Part shown: in pieces, positions 1 through 11,755 of the stretch | Layout: every line of letters starts with the position of its first letter | How positions within the stretch are numbered: the stretch's first letter is position 1 | From: Talpa occidentalis | Lineage: Eukaryota > Chordata > Mammalia > Eulipotyphla > Talpidae | Direction: 5' to 3' | Length of the DNA stretch: 64,000 nucleotides | Assembly (NCBI RefSeq): GCF_014898055.3 | Contig: NW_023601433.1 | Location: 46,681,876-46,745,875, forward strand | Position numbers and translations under genes: made by a program | Notes under the pieces: model-generated | Told to the model about the DNA's origin: nothing | Database searches by the model: none | Seen by the model: the letters and a program-made list of their open reading frames with translations, nothing else

Positions 1-10
1 CTACATGAGT

Positions 11-85
11 TTCTCTCTCTCTCTCTCTCTTTTTTTTTCTCTCTCTCTCTCTCTCACGCGCGCACACACACACACACACACATTA
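11..85. repeat. (CT)n / T-run / (CA)n compound microsatellite
   Basis: About 20 bp of CT repeats, a T-run, a second CT block and then (CA)11-type repeats with CpG-containing interruptions (acgcgcgcac). This is a compound dinucleotide microsatellite. Confidence 0.95.
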
Positions 86-99
86 CTAGAGTTAAATTA

Positions 100-960
100 G
101 TCACCCATCCCAGAAACCCCAATGCCCCATGTCAGGAGCAGAGGCCTGGGGCAATGGCGGGCCATAGTTGGTTCCATACAGGGGTGCATAATACCCATTA
201 AGTCCCACTCCAAGTACTGGGCCCACAAAAGCAAAAAAAAAGGAGAAAGAAAATGGAGCAAACAAACAAAATAAGACCTCAGGGGAATGACATGCCACAG
301 AAAGAAAACAAATATACAGAAGTCAATCACAAAGACATGGGAATCTTTCCCTCTTATCAGATACAAAGTTCGAAATGGCCATGATAAATTCAAAGAAATG
401 ACAGAAAACACGGAAAAGTTGATCAAAGATCTTTAAGAAAACTCATAAAACAAATGAGTGTCCTAAAAAACAAAATTAAGGAATAGAAGCTCAAAGCTGA
501 CATACTAAATAACAAAACAACAGATGCAAAAAAGTAAAAAGAACAAAAGAGATGAAAAATTCTGGAGGAAGCTATGAAAAAAGAATAGATCAAATGGAAG
601 ATTTAATCAATGACCTTGTAGATGTGAATGCATAAATAAAACAGGTGGGAATAAAGAGAGATGAAGAAACATTTTGAGAAATATCCAACTACACAAGAAA
701 AGGCAATAGAAGAATAATAGAGTGAAGAGAGAGGGAGGAGGGAGAAGGTGACAGGAACTTTTTTAAAATAACAGCAGAAAACATTCCAAGCCTGGAGAAG
801 GAAATAAACAAAAAAGTTCAGGATACCTAAACAAAATGAGACATACACCAACATACATAGTAGTGAAAGTTCCAAGAGTTCAAGACAAAGAAAAGTTACT
901 GAAGCTGGGTAGGGGGAAGAAGCATAGAACCTATAAAGGAGACAAATATCCAGCAAACAA
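100..960 (+). mobile_element. Degraded L1 5' region (5'UTR/ORF1), plus orientation
   Basis: The A-rich sense strand has the order seen in the L1 at 61-62 kb: a CAG-rich leader, 'ggaatgacatgccac', then repeated aaatgaaa-type coiled-coil codons. Multiple stops and frameshifts break ORF1. The apparent minus-strand frames (97-426, 603-956) are shadows. Family age cannot be given; HAL1 is an alternative. Confidence 0.6.
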
Positions 961-1184
961 AAACTAGAATAACCTTCCTACTACAGCAGCCATCTTCTTC
1001 AGTCTGTAGACTCCTTCTGACTTCAGTCCAAGTCTGACCTAAGGTCATGTTGCACACCAGTTTCTCCAAGGTCTCCCTTGACTCTGGCCATGAGAAACTT
1101 CTCTCACTAAGAAAGCAAGCCTACTGCTGTTACAACCAGCCATTAGAAGCAGGCCTTTAGACTAGTGTCTATATGTCTTTAAGA

Positions 1185-1290
1185 CTGACATTTCTAAGTC
1201 TCAATTTTTATACTTATGAAAGAAGTGTAATTATACCACCTCCTTAGTTAATTCATGGTGAGAATCAAAATGGGCAAGATATGGGACAGC
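1185..1290 (+). repeat. MIR-like SINE fragment
   Basis: The sequence 'ctaagtctcaattttta..' followed by 'ataccacctcc..' and 'ttcatggtgagaat' follows the MIR core order (cctcagtttcctcatct, then tacctacctca, then gttgtgaggatt), heavily diverged. Confidence 0.5.
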
Positions 1291-1519
1291 AGTCCAAAAA
1301 CATACTATAGTTCCGAGGTAGGAGTCAGTTTCCCTCAATACTTTCTAGGTTCCATCTCCCCCAACACTTCCCTCTGCTCTGTTAGTCTCATCTCGTCAAT
1401 GATCTAAAGGCTTTTGTAGGGAGCTACTAAGTTACTAAAACTAAATAAAAGAACCAAAAAGCCCTCCTAACTTTTCTCAATACACACACAGCCAACTGTA
1501 GAATAAGAAGGAACAAGAG

Positions 1520-1800
1520 GGCCTCCCCTGGTGGCGGAGCGGTTGATCGCTGGGTTGTGAAGCTGCCCGCAGCCTCTGCAGTACCGGTTTGATGCCCGGC
1601 CACCGGGCGAGGGTCCCACAAGGTGCTGCAGACCTCTCCTGGTGCCCGCTGCTCCCCTCAGCAGTGTACTTCTTCGTCAGTCTGCCTGTTCTGCTCCCTG
1701 CTCTGGCTCTAGTGAATTCGCTCAACCTCCAATGCTTCTGACTGTACCCAGTGCTTGTATAAATAAATAAATAAATCTTTAAAAAAAAAAAAAAAAAAAA
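1520..1800 (+). mobile_element. tRNA-derived SINE, GC-rich subfamily, full length
   Basis: Begins ggcctcccctggtgg and ends with aataaataaataaatcttt and a poly(A) run. The direct repeat gaaggaacaagag (1507-1519) recurs with one mismatch at 1801-1813, so both ends are fixed. Frames on the minus strand here are shadows of the SINE. Confidence 0.93.
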
Positions 1801-2299
1801 GAAGCAACAAGAGATGATCCAGGTAATCCTGTATAAGGAGTTACCCATAAAAAATACATTAATGCCAGGTAAAATTTATTCTTTTATATTGTAAACTATT
1901 GACGATCACATTTTTTATCACACTCACAGAAGGCAACATCTAGGGTCGCCTTTCAACCCCTGAATTCTTTGGAAGAGCATTTATTTTGGTCAAGCCACAG
2001 AGAATCCATTTACCAAAAAAAGGGGGGAAAGGAAAGCAACTTCTCCCACTTACAATAAGGACAAGTTCAGAAGCCAAGCAGATGACCATTTTGAAAATCT
2101 AAATATGACAACAGTCACCTCCAGGTATATCAAGGCTAGGATAGTATACAGAAAAAAAAAAAAATATCTTTCAACCCTTTAAAGTAACAGCTCTAGTACT
2201 CAAGAACTTTTGGTCATCAAAATTTAAATACACAAAAAAGAAAGCATTCAAGTACAGAAATCAGGTCTTAATGTAGACAGGGATCCAGATTGAACTCAG

Positions 2300-2405
2300 G
2301 GAACTGGGTCATGATCATGGTTTTGGCACTAACTGATGTGGAACAAGGAGCTACTCAGCCTCTCCCCATCTCAGCTGCCTCAGCTGACACTCGTGTCTAT
2401 TACAC
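2300..2405 (+). repeat. MIR-like SINE fragment
   Basis: Reads 'actgggtcatgatcatgg..cactaactgatgtgg..' and then 'agcctctccccatctcagctg', matching the MIR pattern of gcactgactagctgtgtgacc followed by cctctctgagcctcagttt. The small frames at 2290-2566 are not genes. Confidence 0.55.
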
Positions 2406-2884
2406 TCGGTGTCTATTACATTCAGCAGAGGTCAACCAGTGGCCCCCACTTCATGAGCATCTGTATACAAAGTGAAGTCTTCATGAGTTCAAAGTTCACC
2501 CACAGAAACTCCAGTGAGGTAAACACTCAAATGTCAGATATGCATATTTTACAGTTACCTTGTTAACCTCAGAAAAACATTCCACACCAAAGTTTTCAAG
2601 AAAGCACCATGTGGTGAACTATATACATCCAGTAAAGTAGTCTCTTTCACTTTAAGATCCTGCATAACAGGTAGCTACTTAATATAACTTCCTTTCAATA
2701 CTAGTCCACAGGACATCATGCAGTAATTATATACTTATCAATGCCCTACTACCGTTGGTACAGTGTGACCAGCATGGGAATGAAGAGATAAGAGTCTGGA
2801 CCAAAGAAGATAAAGTTATAAAGAATTAAAATATACGATGACAATATCTGTTGGATGTGTGTACTTAACTTTTACTATGTGCTG

Positions 2885-3240
2885 GTCCAAAGGTTCTCAA
2901 AATGTGATGCCTTAATAACTGGGGGTACCCAAGAAACTTTTAGAGGTCTGCAAGGTTGAAACTATTTGCATTGTAATACTAAGACATTTGCCTTTGTGTT
3001 GTGTTGACATGTGCAATATGGTGCAAATGGAATGGTGGGTAAAACTGTGACATCTTTGCACAGATCAAGGTAGTGACACTAGACTAGACCAGTGGTTATT
3101 GGTACACCTTTACCTCACACACTCATTGAAAAAAAGGTCAATTTCACATAAGAGTATCCTTGATGAAGTAAAACATTTTTAATTTTATTAAATCTCTATC
3201 CTTGAGTACAATTTTTTTAAATATTCTACTTGATGAAATT
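2885..3240 (+). mobile_element. Old hAT-type DNA transposon remnant
   Basis: Opens with 'ggttctcaaaatgtgatgcc', then 'ggtctgcaaggttgaaact' and 'taatactaagacatttgcc', a pattern I associate with old hAT-Tip100/Zaphod-class elements (gggtccgcgaggtcaaaactattttcataataatactaagac). No transposase frame survives, and the 3' limit is unclear. Confidence 0.5.
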
Positions 3241-3720
3241 ATTAGTATTTCTATTATCACCTTGAAGATAAGCACTCAGCATATGGCAATCACTTGAGTT
3301 AAAAGTTCATTTGCCACTTTTTCAAGGAATACCATTTTTAACTAAAAGAACAAAGAGCAGACTGGCCTATCCATTAATACCTTCAAAAACATTTAATGGA
3401 ATAAGTCTGTAACTTCAAATATAAATTGCCAGTGATAAAATTCAAGCTTTCACCTAGAAGTTAGAACTTGGAAAAACTCATGTCTGCCACCATAATCTTA
3501 AAATCTCCCATAATTAAAGGACTTTCATGAGACCAGTGATGAAACAAGTACAATTTTTGATAGATCAATGATAGTCTGAAAGAAAGATAATGAAATTTGT
3601 CAACGTTTATAAGCTCTGCATAACTCAGCAAACAATTTTCAAAATGATCAAAACACAGCATTACAAAATCTTGCATGGGTAAAAGATCCATCTAAAGTAT
3701 GAATTAGATCAATGAATTTT

Positions 3721-3805
3721 TTTTTTTTTTTTTTTTTTTTCAGTTTTTTTTTTTTCTTTTTTATTATATTAATTTTTTTATTTTTTACATCATTGTTAAT
3801 TTTTA
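3721..3805 (-). mobile_element. 85-bp A-tail-rich retroposon stub with exact 15-bp TSD
   Basis: A T-rich insert sits between exact copies of agatcaatgaatttt (3706-3720 and 3806-3820). On the minus strand it is A-rich and ends in a long poly(A), as expected for an extremely 5'-truncated LINE-mediated insertion. Too little remains to name the source. Confidence 0.75.
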
Positions 3806-3969
3806 AGATCAATGAATTTTAATGTAACAGAATGGTTTTAGGTTCCACATAGTAACTAACCTTTAATAAACTATCTCTGATAAGTACTGGTATTGTGCAA
3901 AAGAATATACACATGATATAAAAAGGCTGTAAGTAATATGATGGGTAACATCATACTTCAATGTTGACA

Positions 3970-5010
3970 GTTTGAAAGCTTTTCTGAGGTCAAGAATACC
4001 CACTCATATTGCTACGATTCAACACACTACTACTAAAAGGCCTTGCTAGAGTAATCAAGCAAGAAAAAGAAATATAAAATAACAGAGTTGAAAAGTAACA
4101 AATGAAACTGCCTCTACTTATAGATGGCATAACTTTATATATAGAAAATCCTAGTTTCTACCAAAAAAAAAAAAAAAAAAACTCAGTTGACAAACAAAAC
4201 AAAAAATAAAAACTGCAGCAGATAAAATTTACATTAACAGTGAATTATCTGAAAAGTAGCAAAAATAATTCAATTTACAACAGCACTGGAAAAAATAAAA
4301 CATTCAGGAATAAATTTAACCAAGGAGGTAAAAGATCTCTATACTAACATTTACAAAACATTGATGAAAAGAATCTAAGATATAAATAAATAGAAAGGAA
4401 ATCATGTGAACTGGAGGAATACAGGTAAAATATTCATACTATACAAAATCTTTATAGATTCTATGAATCTCTATTAAGAATCTAATGGCATTTTTCACAG
4501 AAATTGTATGGAAACAGAAAAGATCCAAACAGTGAATTCTGGGAAAGAAGAACAAAGCAAGAGATATCACACTTTCTGATTTCAGGTTATATTATAAAGC
4601 TCTAGTAACCAAAACAGTATGATACTGAGATAAAAACAGACACATAGACCAATGAAACAGAATCAAGAGATAAAAATAAATCCAGGCCTATCTGGTCAAT
4701 TATTATTTGACAAGGGAACCAAGAATATTCAATGAAGGAAAGACAGTCTCTTCAATAAATGGTGCTAGGAAAACTGAATATTCTCATGAAAAGATGGAAA
4801 CTAACCCCTATCTTACGCCTCTCATAAAAATTAAATCAAAATTGATAAAAGACTTAGATGTAAGACTTGAAACCATAATGTTCATGTAAGAAAATACAGG
4901 GGGAAAAGTCCTTTGGCATTACCTTGACAATGACTTTTTGGATGTGACACCTAAAGGACAAGTAGTAAAAACAAAAATTAATAAATGGGATTACATCAAA
5001 CAAGTAGCTT
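3970..5010 (+). mobile_element. L1 ORF2 3' half, broken
   Basis: Translations in shifting frames follow L1 reverse transcriptase order: an LLIDGITLYIENP-like stretch where FADDM..Y.ENP is expected (about 4112-4150), then IVIKLPRNLT-equivalent sequence, then the KIKSKLIKDLDVRLETI stretch at about 4824-4880. Many stops and indels mark an old copy. The 60-aa frame at 4707-4889 is a piece of it. Confidence 0.8.
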
Positions 5011-5424
5011 CTGCCTCTAGTCAGAGAACTTGTTTCTTCATCTACAAATACATTTTCTCTCAACTTGTCATAAGCTTCAGTGCTACTACAGAATTCCAGG
5101 ATGGGGGATTCTCTGTTAACTGAGGTTTGCAATATTTATTGTATTTGTGAAACAGCAAAAACCAAGGCCTAACTATACTGAAACCAAATCTCAGATGATT
5201 TTCAAAGGGAAGTTTCCCCTGAATTTCAGTACCCTAACAAAATTCATGTAAGATCACTCAATACTTAGAACATGAAACAACAGTGACTCCTTAGGGGTAC
5301 GATGACAGGATTAAGAATGTGCTTCACATGAACACAACCTAAAAGCAAATTTCATTTATATAAAATTCAACTGGAATAAAAAGGTAAAGAAATGGCATGG
5401 TTTTTATGTTTTTATGTGACAAAT

Positions 5425-5880
5425 AATGACTGTCAAAGTAGTTCATGCCTAATCTCCAGATGCTAGGAATATATTACCTTTCACAGCAATGGGGAAGTGA
5501 GGTTGCAGATAGAATTTAAGTTGCTAATCAGCAGACTTTAAAATAGGAAGATAGCCTAGATTTTTTCAGGTGAGCCCAATAAAATCAAAAGCATTCTTAA
5601 AAGTGAACGGGGAGGCAGAAGAATGAGAATGGTAAAGTGTGAAAAGAACTCAACCCACTGTGGTTGATTTATAACTTCCAGAAGCAGGAAAAGGCAAGGA
5701 AATGGGTTCTCCCTTGAGTCTCTGGAAAGGAATACAGTCCTACCGACATCTTGACTCTATACACTGAGGCCCATGGCAGACTTCTGCCTACAGTACTATA
5801 AAATAATCTATTTATGCTGGTGTAAGTCACTAAATTTGTGGTAATTTGCCACAGCCATAGTAGAAAACTAATGCAATTTA
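5425..5880 (+). mobile_element. MLT1-type MaLR solo LTR
   Basis: The order of motifs fits MLT1: 'gatagaatttaagttgctaatc', 'gatagcctagattt..gtgagcccaa', 'agaagcaggaaaaggcaagga', 'tctcccttgagtctctgg', 'ctaccgacatcttgac', and the end 'taagtcactaaatttgtgg', 'aaaactaatgca'. This is an ancient LTR; no internal MaLR sequence follows. Confidence 0.75.
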
Positions 5881-7100
5881 AATTTTTTTTTTTTTTTTTT
5901 AGAAATTATACTTTTAAGATTGCTGCCCTCTCCCCTACTCCCACCATATCCTCCACTCTATTCCATAAGTAAGAAGGCACTAACTCACCTATTAACACTT
6001 TCCCCCCTGAGTTTTCCATCTTCCTCTCTTACAGGTTGAACCCTTATTCTTGGGCCCTTTCTTCTGTCAAATGACAAGCATCAGCGTACCTGCTTCCTAC
6101 CACTTCATTCAAGTCCTGCCGATTCACTTTTGTCTCCTTTGCATCCTGGTTTTTTACAATCCAAATCTCTTCAAAGTGCAGTAATTTCACTTCCCCTCCA
6201 CCCTTTTTATAAGCATTATATTTAACATATTTCTATTTTTCAGAGAACCAGATATTAGGACCTCTGCTATGCTACTGACATAAATCATTTCAGAATGCAT
6301 GTCTGACAAGGCAAGAAATAGTTGACAAAGAGTAATTTTCATAGCTGGTTCACAATTCAGTGGGATACTTTCAATTGGCTCAGTTATGAAACAACATCCC
6401 CTGCAACTGCAAAACATCTCAACAGTCTCTTGATTGAAAGTGTCATTTGTCACTTGTCTCCAAGTCATAAGACATACTTTACAGCACTAAAAACTAATGT
6501 GCACTCAAATATATCACAAAGATGAATGAGAGATAAAACCCCAAGTGACTGACCATGGAGATCAACAGAGTACTCTGTTAAAACATGATACTGATGTGTT
6601 GTTTGTATAAACAAAGTTTCTTTTTCTGTTTCTCTACAGGAAACATTTGTATTCCTACTGAGAAACTGGAGGAATCAACTACCCCTGAACAATGTCAAAT
6701 GCATTAAAAATTAATAAGAAAAAAAAATAATCCCCTGGTAATATTCCATCTCTGGTTTCACAAACTATATGACATGTACACGTCACACAGCTGCCTTAAT
6801 AAAACTTCTAAGCCTCATCATTTGTTCTGAAAAGGAAAAGAACAAAAAGTCATTCATTCAATATGTGCAGTGGTCTATGGGCAAAAGACAAATCACAGGG
6901 ACCTTAACTGGGGAAACTTTCATTTTATAAACTATGCCTCTTGCTATAAATGCGATACATATCTAATTATGTACTCTTTCCAACCAGGTGCAAACTAAGG
7001 GGAAAAAAAGCCTGCACAAAGGGACACTATTAACCATGTATACACAACTTTCCTAGAATACTTCTGTGCAATTACCATGCAAAAGTAAAACCATTATTTG
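5880..7100. other. No recognised gene or repeat
   Basis: After a T-run at 5884-5900 this is AT-rich unique-looking intronic sequence. The two overlapping opposite-strand frames near 6187-6525 have no coding character that I recognise. Confidence 0.5.
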
Positions 7101-7152
7101 TAGAGGCCTAAGCCCCACAATCCTGAAACATAGGTTTCATTATTCCCACTTT
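7100..7152 (-). repeat. MIR fragment, left half, split by L1
   Basis: 'cataggtttcattattcccactttataaa' matches the minus-strand MIR segment before the L1; the right half continues at 9214. Confidence 0.55.
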
Positions 7153-7169
7153 ATAAATTAATAAAAATG
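7153..7169. repeat. 17-bp target-site duplication, left copy
   Basis: ataaattaataaaaatg is repeated exactly at 9197-9213 and brackets the L1. It ends in the A-rich sequence typical of the L1 endonuclease target. Confidence 0.92.
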
Positions 7170-7293
7170 TATAATATCATATCGTCTGCAAATAGTGATA
7201 GTTTGACTTCTTCTTTTCCTATTTGGATTCCTTGGATGTCTTTCTCTTGTCTTATTGCCCTGGCTAGGACTTCCAGTATTATATTGAAAAGCA
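7170..7293 (-). mobile_element. Inverted 5' segment of the twin-primed L1
   Basis: On the minus strand this encodes ORF2 residues [14 protein letters not shown] through to the polymerase active-site motif FADDMILY. It points opposite to the rest of the element. Its last codon is followed, in ORF2 order, by the first residues of the plus segment (ENPKNS), so the two parts are adjacent pieces of the same RNA. Confidence 0.92.
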
Positions 7294-9000
7294 ATAGAGA
7301 ACCCCAAAAACTCCACAGAAAAGCTAATTCAACTCATCAATCAGTTCAGTAAAGTGGCAGGATACAAAATCAACACGCAAAAGTCAGTAGCCTTCCTATA
7401 CACAAACAATAAATCTGAAGAAGAAGAAATCGAAAAGACCATCCCTTTTGTTATTGAAACAAAAAAAATCGAATATTTGGGAATAAATCTAACAAAAGAG
7501 GTAAAGGACCTATACAAAGAAAACTATAAAACACTGTTAAAAGAAATAGAAGAAGACACAAAGAAATGGAGAGACATCCCCTGCTCATGGATTGGAAGAA
7601 TAAACATTATTAAAATGGCCATCCTTCCAAAAGCAATATACAGATTCAATGCTATTCCAATCAAAATTTCAATGTCATTCTTCAAAGAAATAGAAAAATT
7701 ATTGATGAAATTCATATGGAATCACAAAAAACCCCGAATAGCCAAAGCTCTCCTGAAAAAAAAAGAAGGGAATGGAGGCATCAGACTCCCAGACTTCAAA
7801 CTATACTACAAAGCCATAATCATCAAAACTGCATGGTATTGGAACAAGAACAGACATTCAGACCAATGGAATCGAATAGAAAATCCAGAAATAAACCCAC
7901 AGATTTATGGTCAACTAATCTTTGACAAAGGAGCAAAGACTATGCATTGGAGCAAAGAAAGTTTGTTCAATAAATGGTGCTGGGAAAACTGGGTCGCTAC
8001 ATGCAAAAGAATGAAGCTTGACCACCACCTCACACCATACACAAAAATCAACTCAAAATGGATTAAAGAACTAGACATAAGACCTGAAACCATAAAATAT
8101 ATAGAAGGAAATATAGGCGAAACACTACGTGATTTGCACATCAAAGACATCTTTACAGACACATCACCCAAAGCAGTGATAGTGAAGGCAAAGATAAACA
8201 GCTGGGACTATATCAAATTAAAGAGCTTTTGCACAGCAAAAGAGACAATAACAAAAACAAAGAGAAACCCCACCAACTGGGAGAACATTTTTGCACCCAA
8301 CACTAATGATAAAGGACTGATCACAAAAATCTGCAAAGAGCTGATGAGACTCAACAACAACAAAGAAAATAATCCAGTCAAAAAATGGGCAGAAGAGCTT
8401 AAAAGAAACTTCTCTGAAGAGGAAATGCAAATGGCCAACAGGCATATGAAAAAATGTTCAACATCACTTGTCATCAGGGAAATGCAAATCAAAACTACCA
8501 TGAGATACCATCTTACACCAGTGAGAATGGCACATATTAAAAAAACTAGCAACAACAAATGTTGGCGAGGGTGTGGAGAAAAAGGAACTCTTCTGCACTG
8601 TTGGTGGGAGTGCAAACTGGTCCAACCACTGTGGAAAGCTGTGTGGAGATTTCTGGACCTACTAAACATAGAGCTTCCATATGACCCAGCAATTCCACTC
8701 CTAGGTATTTACCCAAAGGACACAGAAACATCAATTCCAAAGAACACCTGCACCCCTATGTTTATAGCAGCACTGTTTACAATAGCTAAGCTTTGGAAAC
8801 AACCCAAATGCCCAAAAATAGATGACTGGATCAAGAAGATGTGGTACATATATACCATGGAATATTACTCAGCATTCAAAAAAGATAAACACATGCAATT
8901 TGCTGCAACATGGATGGCGCTGGAAGGGATCATGCTCAGCGAAATAAGCCAAAAAGAAAAAGAAAAATACCAGATGGTCTCACTCATAGCAGGAATCTAG
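7294..9000 (+). pseudogene. L1 ORF2p C-terminal fragment, about 568 codons open
   Basis: L1 ORF2p is the endonuclease/reverse transcriptase that copies L1 RNA. Residues run [11 protein letters not shown].. through the thumb region, [10 protein letters not shown], the [14 protein letters not shown] stretch, a Cys-rich end ([25 protein letters not shown]), and finish SLIAGI at the normal stop. The endonuclease domain and most of the polymerase, including FADD (inverted next door), are absent from this frame. It cannot make functional ORF2p. No stop or frameshift occurs over 1.7 kb. Confidence 0.9.
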
Positions 9001-9196
9001 AAAACTTAAATAATGGACCAGGAAAATGAAAAACTATAAGAAAGTGAAAATCAAAATCAACAAAAAACTATGAACCAGAGACACTTTTAGGGGGGCGGGG
9101 GCGGGAGGGGAGGGATTGGGGTCAGAATGGGGGGCGGCAATTGTATGGGGAATATAACAATAAAATTTATAAAAAAAATAAATAATTAATTAATTA
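7294..9196 (+). mobile_element. Young L1, 3' part of ORF2 and 3'UTR (5'-inverted, truncated)
   Basis: The plus-strand body runs from just after the FADD motif of reverse transcriptase to the A-rich tail. The 3'UTR (9001 to about 9165) holds a G-rich tract at 9091-9135, as in many L1 3'UTRs, and ends aataaaatttataaa with an AT-rich tail. The open ORF2 frame implies little mutation since insertion, by far the youngest L1 in the window. It lies antisense to CCNY, within intron 1. Confidence 0.93.
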
Positions 9197-9213
9197 ATAA
9201 ATTAATAAAAATG
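9197..9213. repeat. 17-bp target-site duplication, right copy
   Basis: Exact repeat of 7153-7169 following the A-rich tail of the L1. Confidence 0.92.
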
Positions 9214-9315
9214 ACACTATGCAACCGCCCAACCTCACCCAGTGAGAAGCACAGCCAGGATTCAATCTCAGGTTGGTCCAATACCAGGCTTATCCTCTGA
9301 TACTTAAATATTAAG
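9214..9315 (-). repeat. MIR fragment, right half
   Basis: 'caacctcacccagtgagaag' and then 'agccaggattcaatctcagg' is the minus-strand MIR body (aaggtcacacagctagtaag, agccaggattcgaaccc). It continues the half interrupted at 7152. Confidence 0.65.
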
Positions 9316-11064
9316 TTTTCTCATTACATTTTATTATGTTTAATATAAATCCCAGATTTAAAAATTCTTTGTTTAAATCCTAGCAAAGAAAATAAAAGCA
9401 TGAATAAAAATAATCAATTTCAAGCAGTGAGTTTCAATTCTCTATGAGATGAGATACACAATTAACACATAATGAAAAATAAAGGAAAAAGGCAAAACAG
9501 GAAGGGCTAAGTCTTGGCAAAGGCAGGAGCCAGTGTGAGCAGAGGCACGTTGGCAAACAAGCCAGGGAATGTTTAGAGAATGACAAATGGAGCAGAGAGA
9601 CTGCAAAGGCAGAGTGAAAGCAAACGGCCTGTGAGATGGACTTGAGCCATACTTCAAGATATCAAAGTCACTGGGGCTTACCAGAGGCTCACAGTGAGTC
9701 GTCTACAGAGACACAACACAAGACAGACTTTTGTAGATTCCATTCAATCTGCCCCATGCACATTGCTAACAAGTAAAATTCCTCTCCTACCTGACAGAGG
9801 AAAAAAATGAAGCAATCTGAGTGTAGTGGTTCCCTCCTACCTTCTATCTTCATCTTCTTTCCCACTATCAGGATTAGCAAAATCCTGGGAGGAACCCATC
9901 ATTTCCCTCCTCCTCCAGGCTGCTCTTTAAAATTATTTTGAATATTTCCCTCTAATTTGGCTCCATCCTCCGAATCTTCAAAACACATAAGCAGCTGTCA
10001 TTTGAGAAAAAAATTAAACAGGTCTTTTCACATTCAAATCTCACAAATGAGTGACTTGCCCTCATGGTTGCATCCTTCTCATCTTGAATATGGCACTTCA
10101 GTTTCTGTTCCTATTGAAATCTTTAAAGAACACACCAAAATGTAGTCAATAAGTCGTCAAATGCAATAAAATTTACTCAGTCTTCCTAACTTACCCAAAT
10201 ACTGAATATTATTGATCATTCTCTTTATCTTGAAGTTCCTTAGACTTTTCTAAGGCTGCCTCTCCTAGTTTCTGACTTTGTTTTGTGACCATCCTGTTTT
10301 TCACTCTTCTACTTGCCTCCCAAACACAGGTACTGCACGTCAAAATCCTCCATCCTCTACTCCAAATGGCAGTGCCATGGGAATAACTGCAACATCTCTG
10401 CCAGTCCCAATCCTCCTACTAATCTTGAGCCCCAAATTTAAAACTATGGGAACCAAGAAAACATATGTCACCCACTGGCACAAACTTCAGTTTGGAAAGG
10501 GCAAGAAGAGACATTTAGAAAGGTAGGAAGAAGAGACACTGAGGAGGACCTCACACGCCAGGGAGGGTCAGTGAAGGTCATCAAGGAAAGAGGTAACCCG
10601 ACCAAAGTAATGTTTGCAGATTAGGCTGGCAAGATTGTGAAGGATGGATCCAAAAACAGAAATGGAGTCAAGGAAGATAATTTTGTTCAGTTTTGGGAAA
10701 TAAAACTAGGCACTAGCGTGGCAACAGTGGGAAAAGAAAGGATGAAGTTTTGTGAGTGTTTTGGAGATGAATGAACAAATGAAAATCAGCTGTTGAGGTC
10801 CTCTCTCATCAGTCTCTAAAAAGGCATCTTATTCTTCCTCTGTCCCTGCATGGGGCCAGGCAGTGGTATTAGAAACATGATCCATATTGTTCCTGCTGTG
10901 AAGGAACACACAGGCTAAGTGGGGAAGACAGGAAAACAAAGGCAGCCTTTTTTAAAAAGGTCACAGAGCAGTAAGTAAAATAAGTCACCTAATGACAAAC
11001 ACCTTAGAAGGGTGTGTTAAGAGCCCCTACCAAAAATCACAAAGTAAACAGTTTACCAGGGAAG
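9316..11064. other. Mostly unassigned intron; possible LINE2-like scraps
   Basis: No gene is seen. The part around 10835-10930 ('ggggccaggcagtggtattag..ttcctgctgtgaaggaacacac') looks like an old L2/CR1-type 3' fragment (ccaggcactgtgctaggc..). Short frames at 9442-9657, 9689-9880, 9957-10145 and 10278-10526 lack any recognisable domain. Confidence 0.4.
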
Positions 11065-11079
11065 AAAAGTAACGCTGGG

Positions 11080-11350
11080 AGGGCCTCCCCAGTGGCGCAG
11101 TGGTTGAGCACTGGGTTGCGAAGCTGCCCGCGGCCTCTGCGGTGCCGTTTTTCGGCTGCTCCCTGGCCACCGGAGGAGGGTCCCACATGGCACGCAGACC
11201 TCTCCTGCCGCCCGCTGCTCCCCTCAGCAGTGTACTTCGGTCCTTCTGCCTGCTCTGCTCCCCGCTCCCGCGCTTCTGACTGTACCCAGTGCATGTATAA
11301 ATAAACAAACAAACAAATAAATAAATACATGCCTCTTTAAAAAAAAAAAA
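11080..11350 (+). mobile_element. tRNA-derived SINE, GC-rich subfamily
   Basis: Starts aggggcctccccagtggcgcag, ends at poly(A). The exact 15-bp duplication aaaagtaacgctggg is at 11065-11079 and 11351-11365. The B box region is altered (gccgtttttcggctgc in place of ggttcgatccc), so internal pol III initiation is probably lost. Confidence 0.94.
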
Positions 11351-11639
11351 AAAAGTAACGCTGGGTAAAGAATGAGGTACTTCACATTAACTCTGGAATA
11401 ACTACACAGCAAAAAAGACAGAAGATTCCAAATAGTCATCGTCCAAGATCTCTAATTATCAGGGTTACATATAGAACATTCAATTTAGGCATCCAATCTA
11501 GTCTGCTTTCACGCACAAAGCAAGTATACATAAATGTCTAAAGAAAAAGGGTGGGATAACAGAATTCGCTTTCCCTCTTTGCATATATAGCCTTACCACT
11601 GAAATCCTGATGCTTTTATGAGCTAAGACTTTAAGGCAA

Positions 11640-11755
11640 GTCAACTGGGCAATTTACTAAAAATGCATATTCCCCAGTTTCATCCTTACAAATTTTGATT
11701 TAGAAATCTGTATTTTCAAGCAACTATTCAGGTAATTCTGATGCAGGTAAGTATC
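11640..11755 (+). repeat. hAT-Charlie-type MITE fragment (MER-class)
   Basis: 'atttactaaaaatgcatattcccc', 'tagaaatctgtattttcaagcaa' and 'caggtaattctgatgcagg' follow an old non-autonomous hAT pattern (aaaatgcagattcc..gtgattctgatgcaggtgg). Confidence 0.5.
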
